Under the pieces are notes generated by a model. The model was not told the DNA's origin. It worked only from the letters and a program-made list of their open reading frames with translations, and did not search any database. From positions 1,984,001 through 2,048,000 of the forward strand of contig OZ006967.1 of NCBI GenBank assembly GCA_963930955.1: a stretch of 64,000 nt of DNA. The letters run 5' to 3'. Position numbers and translations under genes: made by a program. Below are positions 43,695 through 52,528 of this stretch, one piece after another. The first letter of the stretch is position 1, and the number at the start of each line of letters is the position of its first letter. The stretch comes from Scatomonas sp963930955 (GTDB taxonomy: Bacteria; Bacillota; Clostridia; Lachnospirales; Lachnospiraceae).

Positions 43695-45298
43695 TACAGA
43701 TTACACAGCTGAAGCTGCCTGTTACTCACAGCAAAAAAGAACTACTGAAGAAAATCGCCCGGACCCTGGGAATCCCTGAAAACGAAATTCAGGAATATGA
43801 GATCATAAAGCGGTCGGTAGATGCCCGCAGACGGGAAGGGCTGCAGTACGTATACACCCTGGGCGTAAAAACAGGCATGGACAAGAAAATCCTTTCCAGA
43901 TGTAGACATAAAAATGTTATGTATACCAAAAAGGAGGCGTATCAATTCCCGGAACCCGGAAACATTTTGCTGCCGGACCGGCCGGTAATCATCGGATGCG
44001 GACCGGCAGGGCTGTTCTGCGCATACCAGCTTGCCCTGCACGGATACCGGCCGCTGATCCTGGAGCAGGGGGACACAGCGGCTCTCCGCAAAGAGAAGGT
44101 AGAAGCTTTCTGGAAAACCGGAATTCTGGATCCGGATTCGAATGTGCAGTTCGGCGAAGGGGGAGCGGGAACTTTCTCGGACGGGAAGCTGAATACCGGC
44201 GTAAAAGACAAATTTCTCCGAAATCAGGAGGTGCTCCGTATTTTTGTGGAAGCCGGTGCTCCCCGGGAAATCCTGTACGATGCCAGACCGCATCTGGGAA
44301 CAGATCTTCTGATCCATATTTTGGAAAATCTGCGGAACCGGATTACGGATCTGGGAGGCACCTTCCGCTTCCGTACCCAGGTGACGGATCTGATCCTCAG
44401 ACAGAACAGGATTTTCTCTCTGATTCTGAACGGAGAGGAGGAGATTCCTGCCCAGGCGGTGGTGCTGGCGATCGGCCACAGTGCCCGCCGGACTTTTACC
44501 ATGCTCTGGGAAAAAGGTCTTCATATGGAAGCAAAGGCCTTTGCGGTGGGAGTTCGGATTGAGCATCCCCAGGAAATGATCACCCGGGCCCAGTACGGGG
44601 ACCAGGTGCCCCAGGAACTGCGGGCAGCCAGCTACCGGACCGCAGCTCAGCTGGAAAACGGCAGGGGCGTCTATTCTTTCTGTATGTGCCCCGGAGGCTT
44701 TGTTGTAAACGCTTCCTCGGAAAAAGGATACCTGGCCGTTAACGGCATGAGTTATCACGCCCGGAACAGTGCAAATGCCAACAGCGCTATTGTGGTAACC
44801 GTGGGACCGGAGGACTATGGTTCCTTCTGCACCGGCCATTTTCCGCCGGCATTAAGCGGAATGGCTTTTCAGCGGGTTCTGGAAAAAGCTGCTTTCCGGC
44901 AGGCCCAGGGAAAAATTCCCGTACAGAGATTTGAGGATTTCAGCCGGAACCGTCCGGGAAAACCCGGCGTCTTTTCGCCCTGTATGAAGGGCGGATTTGC
45001 CTGGTCCAATGTGCGGGAGATTTTCCCGGATTTTCTCGGCTCGTCCCTGGTTCAGGGGATCCAGGCCATGGACCGGCAGATTCAGGGCTTTGCTATGCCG
45101 GACGCCCTGGTCTCCGGAGTAGAAAGCCGGACTTCTTCCCCGGTACGTATTCCCCGGGGCCAGGATCTGGAGGCGAATATCGCCGGTATCTACCCCTGCG
45201 GGGAAGGTGCAGGCTATGCGGGGGGCATTACCTCCGCCGCCATGGACGGAATCCGGGTGGCGGAAGCCATTGCGAAAAAATTTGTGAATTTCCGGTAA
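43691..45298 (+). CDS. Uncharacterised FAD-dependent dehydrogenase (COG2509-like)
   Basis: A 535-residue flavoprotein of unknown substrate. An N-terminal domain of about 85 residues contains EYEIIKRSVDARR. The FAD motif VIIGCGPAGLFCAYQLALHG lies near 97 and the family motif FGEGGAGTFSDGKLNTG near 155. The C-terminal region ends with YPCGEGAGYAGGITSAAMDGI. ATG 43691 follows AGGAGG and overlaps the BaiN-like gene by 4 bases; the two flavoproteins form a small unit. Confidence 0.88.
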   Translation: MIQITQLKLPVTHSKKELLKKIARTLGIPENEIQEYEIIKRSVDARRREGLQYVYTLGVKTGMDKKILSRCRHKNVMYTKKEAYQFPEPGNILLPDRPVIIGCGPAGLFCAYQLALHGYRPLILEQGDTAALRKEKVEAFWKTGILDPDSNVQFGEGGAGTFSDGKLNTGVKDKFLRNQEVLRIFVEAGAPREILYDARPHLGTDLLIHILENLRNRITDLGGTFRFRTQVTDLILRQNRIFSLILNGEEEIPAQAVVLAIGHSARRTFTMLWEKGLHMEAKAFAVGVRIEHPQEMITRAQYGDQVPQELRAASYRTAAQLENGRGVYSFCMCPGGFVVNASSEKGYLAVNGMSYHARNSANANSAIVVTVGPEDYGSFCTGHFPPALSGMAFQRVLEKAAFRQAQGKIPVQRFEDFSRNRPGKPGVFSPCMKGGFAWSNVREIFPDFLGSSLVQGIQAMDRQIQGFAMPDALVSGVESRTSSPVRIPRGQDLEANIAGIYPCGEGAGYAGGITSAAMDGIRVAEAIAKKFVNFR

Positions 45299-45302
45299 GC
45301 CA

Positions 45303-45331
45303 TGTACAAGAATTTTATTCTGTGCTACAAT
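45303..45331 (+). promoter_or_regulatory. Candidate promoter of radC and the shape operon
   Basis: TGTACA, 17 bases and TACAAT with a TGC extension before the -10 element. The -35 element is weak but the extended -10 can compensate. radC begins 63 bases downstream. Confidence 0.45.
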
Positions 45332-45393
45332 AAACTTTGTCTTTTGACCGGACTTTTTTGCCTGCCCTTAAGAAGAGAGTAGACAGGAGAAAA

Positions 45394-46119
45394 ATGAAGG
45401 GAAAAATCACTACAAAAGAACTCCCCAGGGAAGAGAGGCCTTATGAAAAATGTCTGGAAAAGGGGCCGGAGACTCTGACAGACGCGGAATTGCTGGCAGT
45501 GATCCTGCGCTGCGGTTCCCGTGACCTTCCTTCTGTGGATCTGGCCCGGGAAATCCTCCGCCAGTGTCCATCCCGGGAGGGACTGCTGGGAATTCATCAT
45601 CTTTCAGTGGCGCAGCTTCAGGAAATATCGGGAGTGGGGCCGGTTAAAGCGGTTCAGATCAAGTGTATCGGAGAGCTTTCCAAGCGCATGGCACGGCTTG
45701 CAGCCGGCAGGAAACTGAATTTTCAGGATCCGGCCTCCATTGCCTCATATTATATGGAAACCCTCCGCCACGAAGAGCAGGAGATTCTGATCTGTATGAT
45801 GCTGGATACAAAAAACCATTTTCTGGGAGATGTTGCTGTGACCCGGGGGACTGTAAATACTTCACTGATTTCCCCCAGGGAACTGTTTTTAGAAGCGCTG
45901 AGACACCATGCTGTTCATCTGGTCCTGGTACACAACCATCCCAGCGGGGATCCTTCCCCCAGCCGGGAAGATCTTTCTGTTACCAGAAGAATCTCCCGGG
46001 CCGGAGAACTTCTGGGGATCGCGCTTCTGGATCATATTATCATCGGGGACAGACAGTATATCAGTCTTCTGCAAGAAGGCTTCCTGACGGAAACTCCCCG
46101 GGCAGAAGGGATAGAGTAA
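45394..46119 (+). CDS. radC: RadC family JAB1/MPN protein
   Basis: A 241-residue RadC-like protein. Helix-hairpin-helix motifs at about residues 30-95 (LTDAELLAVILRCG, ISGVGPVKA) precede a JAB-type metalloprotease domain with the zinc motif HNHPSGDPSPSREDL near 185. Its role in DNA repair has been questioned. ATG 45394 is preferred to an earlier TTG because GGAG lies just upstream. As in Bacillus, it is next to mreB, with a 2-base gap. Confidence 0.94.
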   Translation: MKGKITTKELPREERPYEKCLEKGPETLTDAELLAVILRCGSRDLPSVDLAREILRQCPSREGLLGIHHLSVAQLQEISGVGPVKAVQIKCIGELSKRMARLAAGRKLNFQDPASIASYYMETLRHEEQEILICMMLDTKNHFLGDVAVTRGTVNTSLISPRELFLEALRHHAVHLVLVHNHPSGDPSPSREDLSVTRRISRAGELLGIALLDHIIIGDRQYISLLQEGFLTETPRAEGIE

Positions 46120-46121
46120 AA

Positions 46122-47144
46122 ATGCTTTTGGATAATATGTTCGGCATAGATCTGGGAACGAGTACTATCAAGATCTACGATGCCAAAAAAGATACAATTA
46201 TAAAAGAAAAAAATATGGTGGCCGTGCGGAATCAGGATACTCTGTTCGCCGTAGGCAATGAAGCCTATGAAATGTATGAAAAGGCTCCCGCCAATATACA
46301 GGTAACAACCCCCATGACTAACGGCAGGATCGGCGATGTGATGCTGGCGGAGGCAGTTCTCCATATCCTGCTGGAAAGAAATCATCCGGCCATGGGGAAG
46401 CATCCCCTGCTGTATTTTTCTGTGCCGGTGGATATGACAGAACTGGAAAAACGAGCCTATTACTCCATTGCCCATCGGGGACGGCTTCGCAAATGCCGGG
46501 TTTTTCTGGTAGAAAAGCCCATTGCCGACGGATTGGCTCTGGGAATCCCGCTGATGAAGACCCGGGGGTCTATGATTGTCAATATAGGAGGCCAGTGTAC
46601 AGAGATTTCAGCCTTGGCGGAGGGGCGGGTGATCATCAGCAAAACCCTTCCTCTGGGCGGAAAATTTTTTAATGCTTCCATCGAGGCTGCTATCCGCCGG
46701 AAAAATAATTTCCGCATCAGCCAGAAAGCGGCAAAGCGGCTGAAGCTTTCTTTGACAGATCTTCCCGGCGAAAAGCTGGAAGGACGCAGGGTAATGGGAA
46801 TCGATACCATAACCGGACTACCAAGAGACGGGAATGTTTCCTGTTACACTGTAACAGGAGCTGTATCCGAACCATTGAATCAGATCGCCCAGGAAATCCG
46901 GAAATTCCTTGAGCGGACCCCTCCCCAGGTGCGGGAAAAAATCCGGGAGGAGGGAATCTATTTTACCGGAGGAAGCACGCGGTTTGCAGGGCTGGGACAT
47001 TTTTTTGCGGAACGTCTTGGATATCCTGTTCACGTGTCTCAGCATTACGAATTGTCTACGATCTGCGGTCTGCGTGAAATGATCCAGCACCCGGTGCTGC
47101 ATCGTTTTGCGTTTACTCCCAGACAACGGAAAGACAAGCGTTAA
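46122..47144 (+). CDS. mreB: MreB-like actin, divergent nucleotide site
   Basis: A 340-residue bacterial actin expected to guide wall synthesis along the cell side. The first phosphate loop FGIDLGTSTIKIYD is recognisable, as are EKPIADGLALGIPL near residue 135 and FTGGSTRFAGLGHFFAERLG near 290. The second phosphate loop, normally close to VDIGGGTTE, reads VNIGGQCTE (near 153), losing the Asp and two positions of the Gly/Thr core. ATP binding or hydrolysis may be altered. It leads the mreBCD operon. Confidence 0.88.
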   Translation: MLLDNMFGIDLGTSTIKIYDAKKDTIIKEKNMVAVRNQDTLFAVGNEAYEMYEKAPANIQVTTPMTNGRIGDVMLAEAVLHILLERNHPAMGKHPLLYFSVPVDMTELEKRAYYSIAHRGRLRKCRVFLVEKPIADGLALGIPLMKTRGSMIVNIGGQCTEISALAEGRVIISKTLPLGGKFFNASIEAAIRRKNNFRISQKAAKRLKLSLTDLPGEKLEGRRVMGIDTITGLPRDGNVSCYTVTGAVSEPLNQIAQEIRKFLERTPPQVREKIREEGIYFTGGSTRFAGLGHFFAERLGYPVHVSQHYELSTICGLREMIQHPVLHRFAFTPRQRKDKR

Positions 47145-47156
47145 AAGGCAGGTTTT

Positions 47157-48008
47157 ATGAAGAAAAAAGGTGGATTTAAAATAAAAAGCAAACATTTGCT
47201 GGCTATAATGACTTGCGCTTGCATCAGCGCGATTGCACTGACTGTTACCGAGACGGTTCCCGTAGCTCCCCTGCGGAATGCTGTGGGCATGCTGATCGTG
47301 CCCCTTCAGAATGGGATTAACCAGGTAGGCGGCTGGCTGACCGGACTGCAGAACGGATTTCAGGATGTGCAGGCCTTAGCGGAGAGAAATGAAGAACTGC
47401 AGGCTCAGGTGGACAGCCTGACGGAACAGAACAGCCTTCTTCTCCAGGGGCAGCAGGAACTTCAGCGGCTGCAGGAACTGTATCAGCTGGATCAGAATTA
47501 TTCCCAGTATCAGAAAGTAGCGGCTCAGGTTATTTCCAAAGACCCTGGAAACTGGTACAATTCTTTTACCATTAACAGAGGTACAGACAGCGGCATCCAG
47601 AAAGATATGAATGTAATCAGCGGAGGCGGACTGGTAGGAATCATTACGGACGTGGGAAGCGACTGGGCAGTCGTCCGCTCGATTATTGATGATTCCAGCA
47701 GCGTCAGCGCCATGACCGTGTCCCATTCCGACACCTGCATCGTCAGTGGTGATCTGCGGCTCCTGGATGAAAGCAAACTTTCCTTCAGCCAGATGAATAC
47801 AGAAAACGAAGTGACAGAGGGAGAACAGATTGTTACTTCCAATATCAGCGACAAATATCTTCCGGGAATTCTCATTGGAAATGTTTCCCAGGTAACAGAA
47901 GATTCCAACCATCTGACAAAAACCGGATATATTGTTCCCACCGTAGACTTCCGGCATCTGGAAGAAGTACTGGTTATTCTGCAGCTGAAAGAGACAGGAG
48001 GAGAATAA
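47157..48008 (+). CDS. mreC: Rod shape-determining protein MreC
   Basis: A 283-residue bitopic membrane protein that links MreB, MreD and PBP2. A basic N-terminus and membrane helix at about residues 14-33 are followed by a coiled coil at about 62-110 and the beta domain with DPGNWYNSFTINRGTDSGI near 121 and GLVGIITDVG near 158. ATG 47157 has AAAAGGCAGG upstream. The stop TAA is directly followed by the mreD ATG. Confidence 0.94.
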   Translation: MKKKGGFKIKSKHLLAIMTCACISAIALTVTETVPVAPLRNAVGMLIVPLQNGINQVGGWLTGLQNGFQDVQALAERNEELQAQVDSLTEQNSLLLQGQQELQRLQELYQLDQNYSQYQKVAAQVISKDPGNWYNSFTINRGTDSGIQKDMNVISGGGLVGIITDVGSDWAVVRSIIDDSSSVSAMTVSHSDTCIVSGDLRLLDESKLSFSQMNTENEVTEGEQIVTSNISDKYLPGILIGNVSQVTEDSNHLTKTGYIVPTVDFRHLEEVLVILQLKETGGE

Positions 48009-48536
48009 ATGTGCAGAAAGATTGTCACAGCCCTCTGCATTTTGATCACTTTTATCCTTCAGACCACAGTTTTTCCGGCCCTTCCCTTTTTTACGGTGAC
48101 GCCGAACCTTCTGCTGATCCTGACGGTTTCTTTCGGTTTTGTCCACGGAAAGCGCACCGGACTTTGGACAGGCTTTTTCTGCGGCCTTCTGATTGATCTG
48201 TTCTACAGCAATCTTTTTGGCTTTTATTCCTTGATGTATATGCTGATCGGCTATATCAACGGATTGCTGTACCAGATCTTTTTCGATGAGGATATTAAAT
48301 TCCCCATGATCCTGGTGGCTGTCAGCGATCTGGGATATAATCTTGTTTTTTACGCGATTCAGTTCGCGTTCCGGATGCGGTTTGATTTTACTGCTTATCT
48401 GACCCATACCATTCTTCCGGAATTGGTGTTTACCGTACTGGTCAGCATCCTTTTATACCGCGTCTTCTATCTGATCAACCGAAGACTTGTGAAATATGAA
48501 TTGGAGGGACAGCAATCACCTTGGCTAAAAAAATAA
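48009..48536 (+). CDS. mreD: Rod shape-determining protein MreD
   Basis: A 175-residue membrane protein with about five hydrophobic helices and the family feature FFCGLLIDLFYSNLFGFYSLMYMLIGY at about residues 58-82. It starts directly after the mreC stop, with GGAGGAG inside mreC as ribosome binding site, and overlaps the PBP2 gene by 16 bases. Confidence 0.9.
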   Translation: MCRKIVTALCILITFILQTTVFPALPFFTVTPNLLLILTVSFGFVHGKRTGLWTGFFCGLLIDLFYSNLFGFYSLMYMLIGYINGLLYQIFFDEDIKFPMILVAVSDLGYNLVFYAIQFAFRMRFDFTAYLTHTILPELVFTVLVSILLYRVFYLINRRLVKYELEGQQSPWLKK

Positions 48537-51439
48537 AAAAAATTATCAGACGCGTCTTTTCCCACCGTCTCGGAGTTTTGCTGGGAGTTTTTTTAATCCT
48601 TACTTCCATCCTTGTAGTGCGGCTGTTTCAGCTTCAGATCGTACAGGGGGAAGAATACGCGGAAAATTTTACGATTATGACTACCAAGGAGCGGCAGCTG
48701 AAGAGCACCCGCGGGAATATTTATGACCGCAACGGTGAACTCATCGCCTACAATGATCTGTCTAATTCTGTAACCTTTGAGGATAATGGCCGCTATAACA
48801 GCACCCGGGAAAGAAATCTTTCCCTGAACAGCGAAATCTACAAGCTGGTCCGTCTGATCGAAGGATGCGGTGACAGCGTAACCAGTGATTTTCATATTAT
48901 TTTGGACGAATCCGGTAATTTTGCCTTTGATCTGGAGGAGGGAACTACCTCTCTGAACCGTTTCCGGGCAGATGTGTTCGGCCTGACCAGTATTGATGAT
49001 CTTTCCCCGGAGCAGCGGGGCGCAGGACCGGATGAGATCATGGAATACCTGAGCGGCGCGGATAATTATGCGCTTACCAATGAAGAAAGGCCTTACACCG
49101 AGGAGGAGCTGGCGGAATACGGACTTCCTTCTGAATTTACAAAAAATGAACAGCTTAAGATCGTAACCATCCGCTATCTTCTCTGGCAGACCAGCTTCCA
49201 GCGATATATGCAGGTGACCATCGCCACAAATGTCAGCGATGAAACAGTAGCAGCTATTTATGAAAACCAGGAAGATCTCCCGGGAGTCGCCGTATCCGAG
49301 GATTCTCTGCGGGTTTACAACCATGCTGAATCTATGGCATCCATCATCGGCTACACAGGAAGCGCTTCCTCCGAAGAACTGGAGGCGCTTTCGGAAGAAC
49401 GGGATGATTATGACAGCACTGCGATTATCGGAAAAGCCGGCATTGAGCAGTACATGGAAACAACACTTAAAGGAACGGACGGCTCGGAGCAGGTTACGGT
49501 TGACAGTGTAGGCCGAGTGCAGTCCATCAACGAAGATTCCCGGGTGGATCCGGTGCAGGGAAACGATGTATATCTGACCATAGACAGCGAGCTGCAGGAA
49601 GCGGTTTATCAGATCCTGGAACAGCGGATCGCAGGTATTGTGGTGGATAATATCCAGAATATCAAATCTCTGGCTGCCGCAAACATAGATCCTACCCAGA
49701 CAGATGCCATTCCGATTCCGATTTACGATGTATACTATGCCCTGATAGAGAACAGTGTCATCGACCTGGATCATTTTACGGAAGCCGGCGCTTCTGCAGA
49801 GGAGCAGTGGGTGTATCAGACTTTTCTGACAAAGCAGGAAGAAGTCTTAAATGCTGTCCGGGGCCAGCTCAGCGGAGATTCCTCTGTGCCCTACAATCAG
49901 CTCAGCGATGAAATGCAGGAGTACGTGGATTATATAATCAGCGATATGCTGACTCAGGAAGGAATTCTTAACGAGAGCGCCCTGGAAACTTCCGACCCGG
50001 TTTATCAGCAGTGGTACTGGGAGAAGTCCATTTCACTCTACGATTTCCTGACCTATGCGGCAAGCCAGAACTGGGTAGACGTAACAGCCCTTTCCCAGGA
50101 TGGCGCCTATCTGGATTCTACAGAAGTCTACCAGGCTCTGACGGAATATATTCTTCATGAAATGACAGCGGATTCCTGGTTTTACAGAATCTATTACAAA
50201 TATATGCTGCTGGATGATGTCCTGAACGGTACAGATATCTGCCAGCTGCTGTACGACCAGGGAGTGCTGAACACGGAAGACGATGCCTACGCTTCTTTTC
50301 TGGCGGGAACGCTTTCCCCCTATGATCTGATGATCCAGAAGATCCGCGCCCTGGAAATCACGCCGGCGCAGCTGGCCCTGGATCCCTGCTCCGGCTCAGC
50401 CGTAATCGTAGATCCGGATACAGGAGAGGTTCTGGCCCTGGTTTCCTATCCCGGATACGACAACAACCGTCTTGCGAACCAGATGGATACAGAATACTAT
50501 TACCAGCTGTACTACGACCTTTCCACGCCTTTTTACAACAAGGCTACGCAGCAGCTGACGGCTCCGGGTTCTACTTTTAAGCCGGTGACCATTGCCGCAG
50601 GTTTGAACGAAGGTGTAATTGATAACCAGACCATTATTAATTGTACCGGACTTTTCGGCGTGGGGCTGGTAGACGAAGCGGATCAGCTCCACTGCTGGCA
50701 GCTGACCGGACATGGAAATCTGGATGTAATCGGAGCTATTCAGAATTCCTGCAACGTATTTTTGTGTACAACCGCTTATTATCTGGGACTGGATGCAAAC
50801 GATGAATTCGATCAGGATCAGGCCCTGGAAAAAATCCAGCAATACGCAGGACTTTTCGGACTGGGTGAGAAAACAGGCCTTCAGATCACGGAATCTTCTC
50901 CGCAGATCTCAGACGCCATGCCTCTTCCCTCTGCTATCGGTCAGGGTACCCATGCCTATACGACCTCCCAGCTGGCCCGCTACGTGTCCACCATCTATAA
51001 TAACGGAACCATATATGAGCTGAATCTTCTGGATAAGGTTACCGATTCCGCCGGCAACATCCTGGAGGAGTTTTCACCGTCCATAGAGGATCAGATGCAG
51101 CTGGACGACTGGATCTGGGAGGATATTCACCAGGGCATGCGCCAGATGGTGGAGAGCAGCGGGGTTCTGGCGGATCTGGATCTGGAATTATACGGTAAAT
51201 CCGGAACCGCTCAGGAGGCTGAAACCCGTCCGGATCACGGTTTATTTATTGCCCACGCCCATTCCGGGAACAAAGAAGACATTGCTCTGGCTGTGCGTAT
51301 TGCTTACGGTTATTCCTCCACCAATGCGGCGGTTGTAGTCAAGGATATTCTGAATTATTACTATGAATTGGTGGATGCTTCTCAGATTCTGACAGGAAAC
51401 TCCGCTCAGGATGACCTGTCCAATGAACATGCAGATTAA
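48521..51439 (+). CDS. mrdA: Penicillin-binding protein 2 (elongation transpeptidase) with a large insertion
   Basis: A 972-residue class B PBP of the elongasome. Membrane helix at about residues 17-40. Active-site motifs are intact: Ser684-T-F-Lys687, Ser743-C-Asn745 and Lys893-Ser-Gly895. Most PBP2 proteins are 600-750 residues. The extra length lies mainly between LTIDSELQEAVYQ (near 350) and SGSAVIVDPDTGEVLALVSYP (near 624), where about 240 acidic, helix-rich residues are inserted ahead of the transpeptidase core. Start is TTG 48521 with GGAGG upstream, inside mreD. Confidence 0.93.
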   Translation: MAKKIKKIIRRVFSHRLGVLLGVFLILTSILVVRLFQLQIVQGEEYAENFTIMTTKERQLKSTRGNIYDRNGELIAYNDLSNSVTFEDNGRYNSTRERNLSLNSEIYKLVRLIEGCGDSVTSDFHIILDESGNFAFDLEEGTTSLNRFRADVFGLTSIDDLSPEQRGAGPDEIMEYLSGADNYALTNEERPYTEEELAEYGLPSEFTKNEQLKIVTIRYLLWQTSFQRYMQVTIATNVSDETVAAIYENQEDLPGVAVSEDSLRVYNHAESMASIIGYTGSASSEELEALSEERDDYDSTAIIGKAGIEQYMETTLKGTDGSEQVTVDSVGRVQSINEDSRVDPVQGNDVYLTIDSELQEAVYQILEQRIAGIVVDNIQNIKSLAAANIDPTQTDAIPIPIYDVYYALIENSVIDLDHFTEAGASAEEQWVYQTFLTKQEEVLNAVRGQLSGDSSVPYNQLSDEMQEYVDYIISDMLTQEGILNESALETSDPVYQQWYWEKSISLYDFLTYAASQNWVDVTALSQDGAYLDSTEVYQALTEYILHEMTADSWFYRIYYKYMLLDDVLNGTDICQLLYDQGVLNTEDDAYASFLAGTLSPYDLMIQKIRALEITPAQLALDPCSGSAVIVDPDTGEVLALVSYPGYDNNRLANQMDTEYYYQLYYDLSTPFYNKATQQLTAPGSTFKPVTIAAGLNEGVIDNQTIINCTGLFGVGLVDEADQLHCWQLTGHGNLDVIGAIQNSCNVFLCTTAYYLGLDANDEFDQDQALEKIQQYAGLFGLGEKTGLQITESSPQISDAMPLPSAIGQGTHAYTTSQLARYVSTIYNNGTIYELNLLDKVTDSAGNILEEFSPSIEDQMQLDDWIWEDIHQGMRQMVESSGVLADLDLELYGKSGTAQEAETRPDHGLFIAHAHSGNKEDIALAVRIAYGYSSTNAAVVVKDILNYYYELVDASQILTGNSAQDDLSNEHAD

Positions 51440-51486
51440 TACTGGAAATCACAAAAGAAAGAAATAAGTAAACAGGGAGGACCAGT

Positions 51487-52266
51487 ATGAATGACGTTAT
51501 TGTTGTAACTTCCGGCAAAGGCGGCGTGGGAAAGACCACCACTGCCGCGAATATCGGCATCGGCCTTACATCTCTGGGGCACACGGCTGTTATTGTGGAT
51601 ACGGATATCGGCCTGCGGAACCTGGATGTAGTTCTGGGGCTGGAAAACCGCATTGTCTATAACCTGGTAGACGTGATCGAAGGAAGATGCCGTCTGAAGC
51701 AGGCTTTAATCCGGGACAAAAGGCAAAAGGAACTTTACCTCCTGCCTTCCGCCCAGACCAGAGATAAGAACGCCGTGACGCCGGAACAGATGTGCAAGCT
51801 GTGCGAAGAACTGAAGCTGCAGTTTGACTATGTTATTCTGGACTGTCCTGCCGGTATTGAGCAGGGATTTCAGAATGCAGTGGCCGGCGCGGATCGGGCG
51901 ATTGTGGTTACAACCCCGGAAGTTTCTTCTATCCGGGATGCGGACCGGATCATCGGACTTCTGGAAGCCAGAAATTTAAGGAATATTTATCTGATCATCA
52001 ACCGGATCCGGCCGGAAATGGTCCGGAGAGGAGAGATGATGTCCGTAGAGGATGTAAAAGAAATTCTGGCAGTACCCCTGCTGGGCGTGATCCCTGACGA
52101 TGAATCTGTCGTAGTGGCCACCAATCAGGGAGAACCGGTTTCCGGCTCCTCCTCCCCTGCAGGCCTTGCTTTCCAGAATATCAGCCGCAGACTTACCGGC
52201 GAGGAAGTTCCTCTTATGGACTTATCTTCAAAGAAATCACTTTTCCGCCGTTTATTTAAGAAATAG
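51487..52266 (+). CDS. minD: Septum site-determining ATPase MinD
   Basis: A 259-residue membrane-associated ATPase. The deviant Walker A SGKGGVGKTT spans residues 9-18, DTDIGLRNLDVVLGLENR lies near 38-55, and the C-terminal amphipathic membrane anchor is KSLFRRLFKK. ATG follows GGGAGG. It is in one operon with minE, but no minC lies upstream or downstream within the window. Confidence 0.96.
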   Translation: MNDVIVVTSGKGGVGKTTTAANIGIGLTSLGHTAVIVDTDIGLRNLDVVLGLENRIVYNLVDVIEGRCRLKQALIRDKRQKELYLLPSAQTRDKNAVTPEQMCKLCEELKLQFDYVILDCPAGIEQGFQNAVAGADRAIVVTTPEVSSIRDADRIIGLLEARNLRNIYLIINRIRPEMVRRGEMMSVEDVKEILAVPLLGVIPDDESVVVATNQGEPVSGSSSPAGLAFQNISRRLTGEEVPLMDLSSKKSLFRRLFKK

Positions 52267-52279
52267 CAGGAGGGCGCAT

Positions 52280-52528
52280 ATGGGATTTTTTCGATGTCGA
52301 AAAGGAATTTCGGGAATTGTCGCCAGAAAACGCCTGAACTGCCTTCTCTCTGCGGAGCGGATAGAATGCTCTCCACGGGAAATGCAGATGCTGAAAAACG
52401 ATCTGCTGATGACGCTTGAACGGTACCTGGAGATAGAAGAGGAGCGGGTGTCTCTTCAAATTGATTATTCGCCTGCCCTTCTTACCATACGGGTGCCCCT
52501 GCAGAATACAGAGGATACACATGCTTAG
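52280..52528 (+). CDS. minE: Cell division topological specificity factor MinE
   Basis: An 82-residue MinE. An N-terminal membrane-targeting and MinD-binding stretch (residues 1-30, with ISGIVARKRLNCLLSAER) precedes the C-terminal dimer domain (LERYLEIEEERVSLQID). ATG 52280 with AGGAGGG upstream gives the normal length; longer readings from upstream ATG codons run through minD in another frame. It overlaps rodA by 8 bases. Confidence 0.9.
   Translation: MGFFRCRKGISGIVARKRLNCLLSAERIECSPREMQMLKNDLLMTLERYLEIEEERVSLQIDYSPALLTIRVPLQNTEDTHA

Noticed and set aside
45663..46121. N-terminal extension of MreB into radC
   Set aside because: The upstream in-frame stretch overlaps radC in another frame and does not resemble MreB; the ATG at 46122 gives the normal length.
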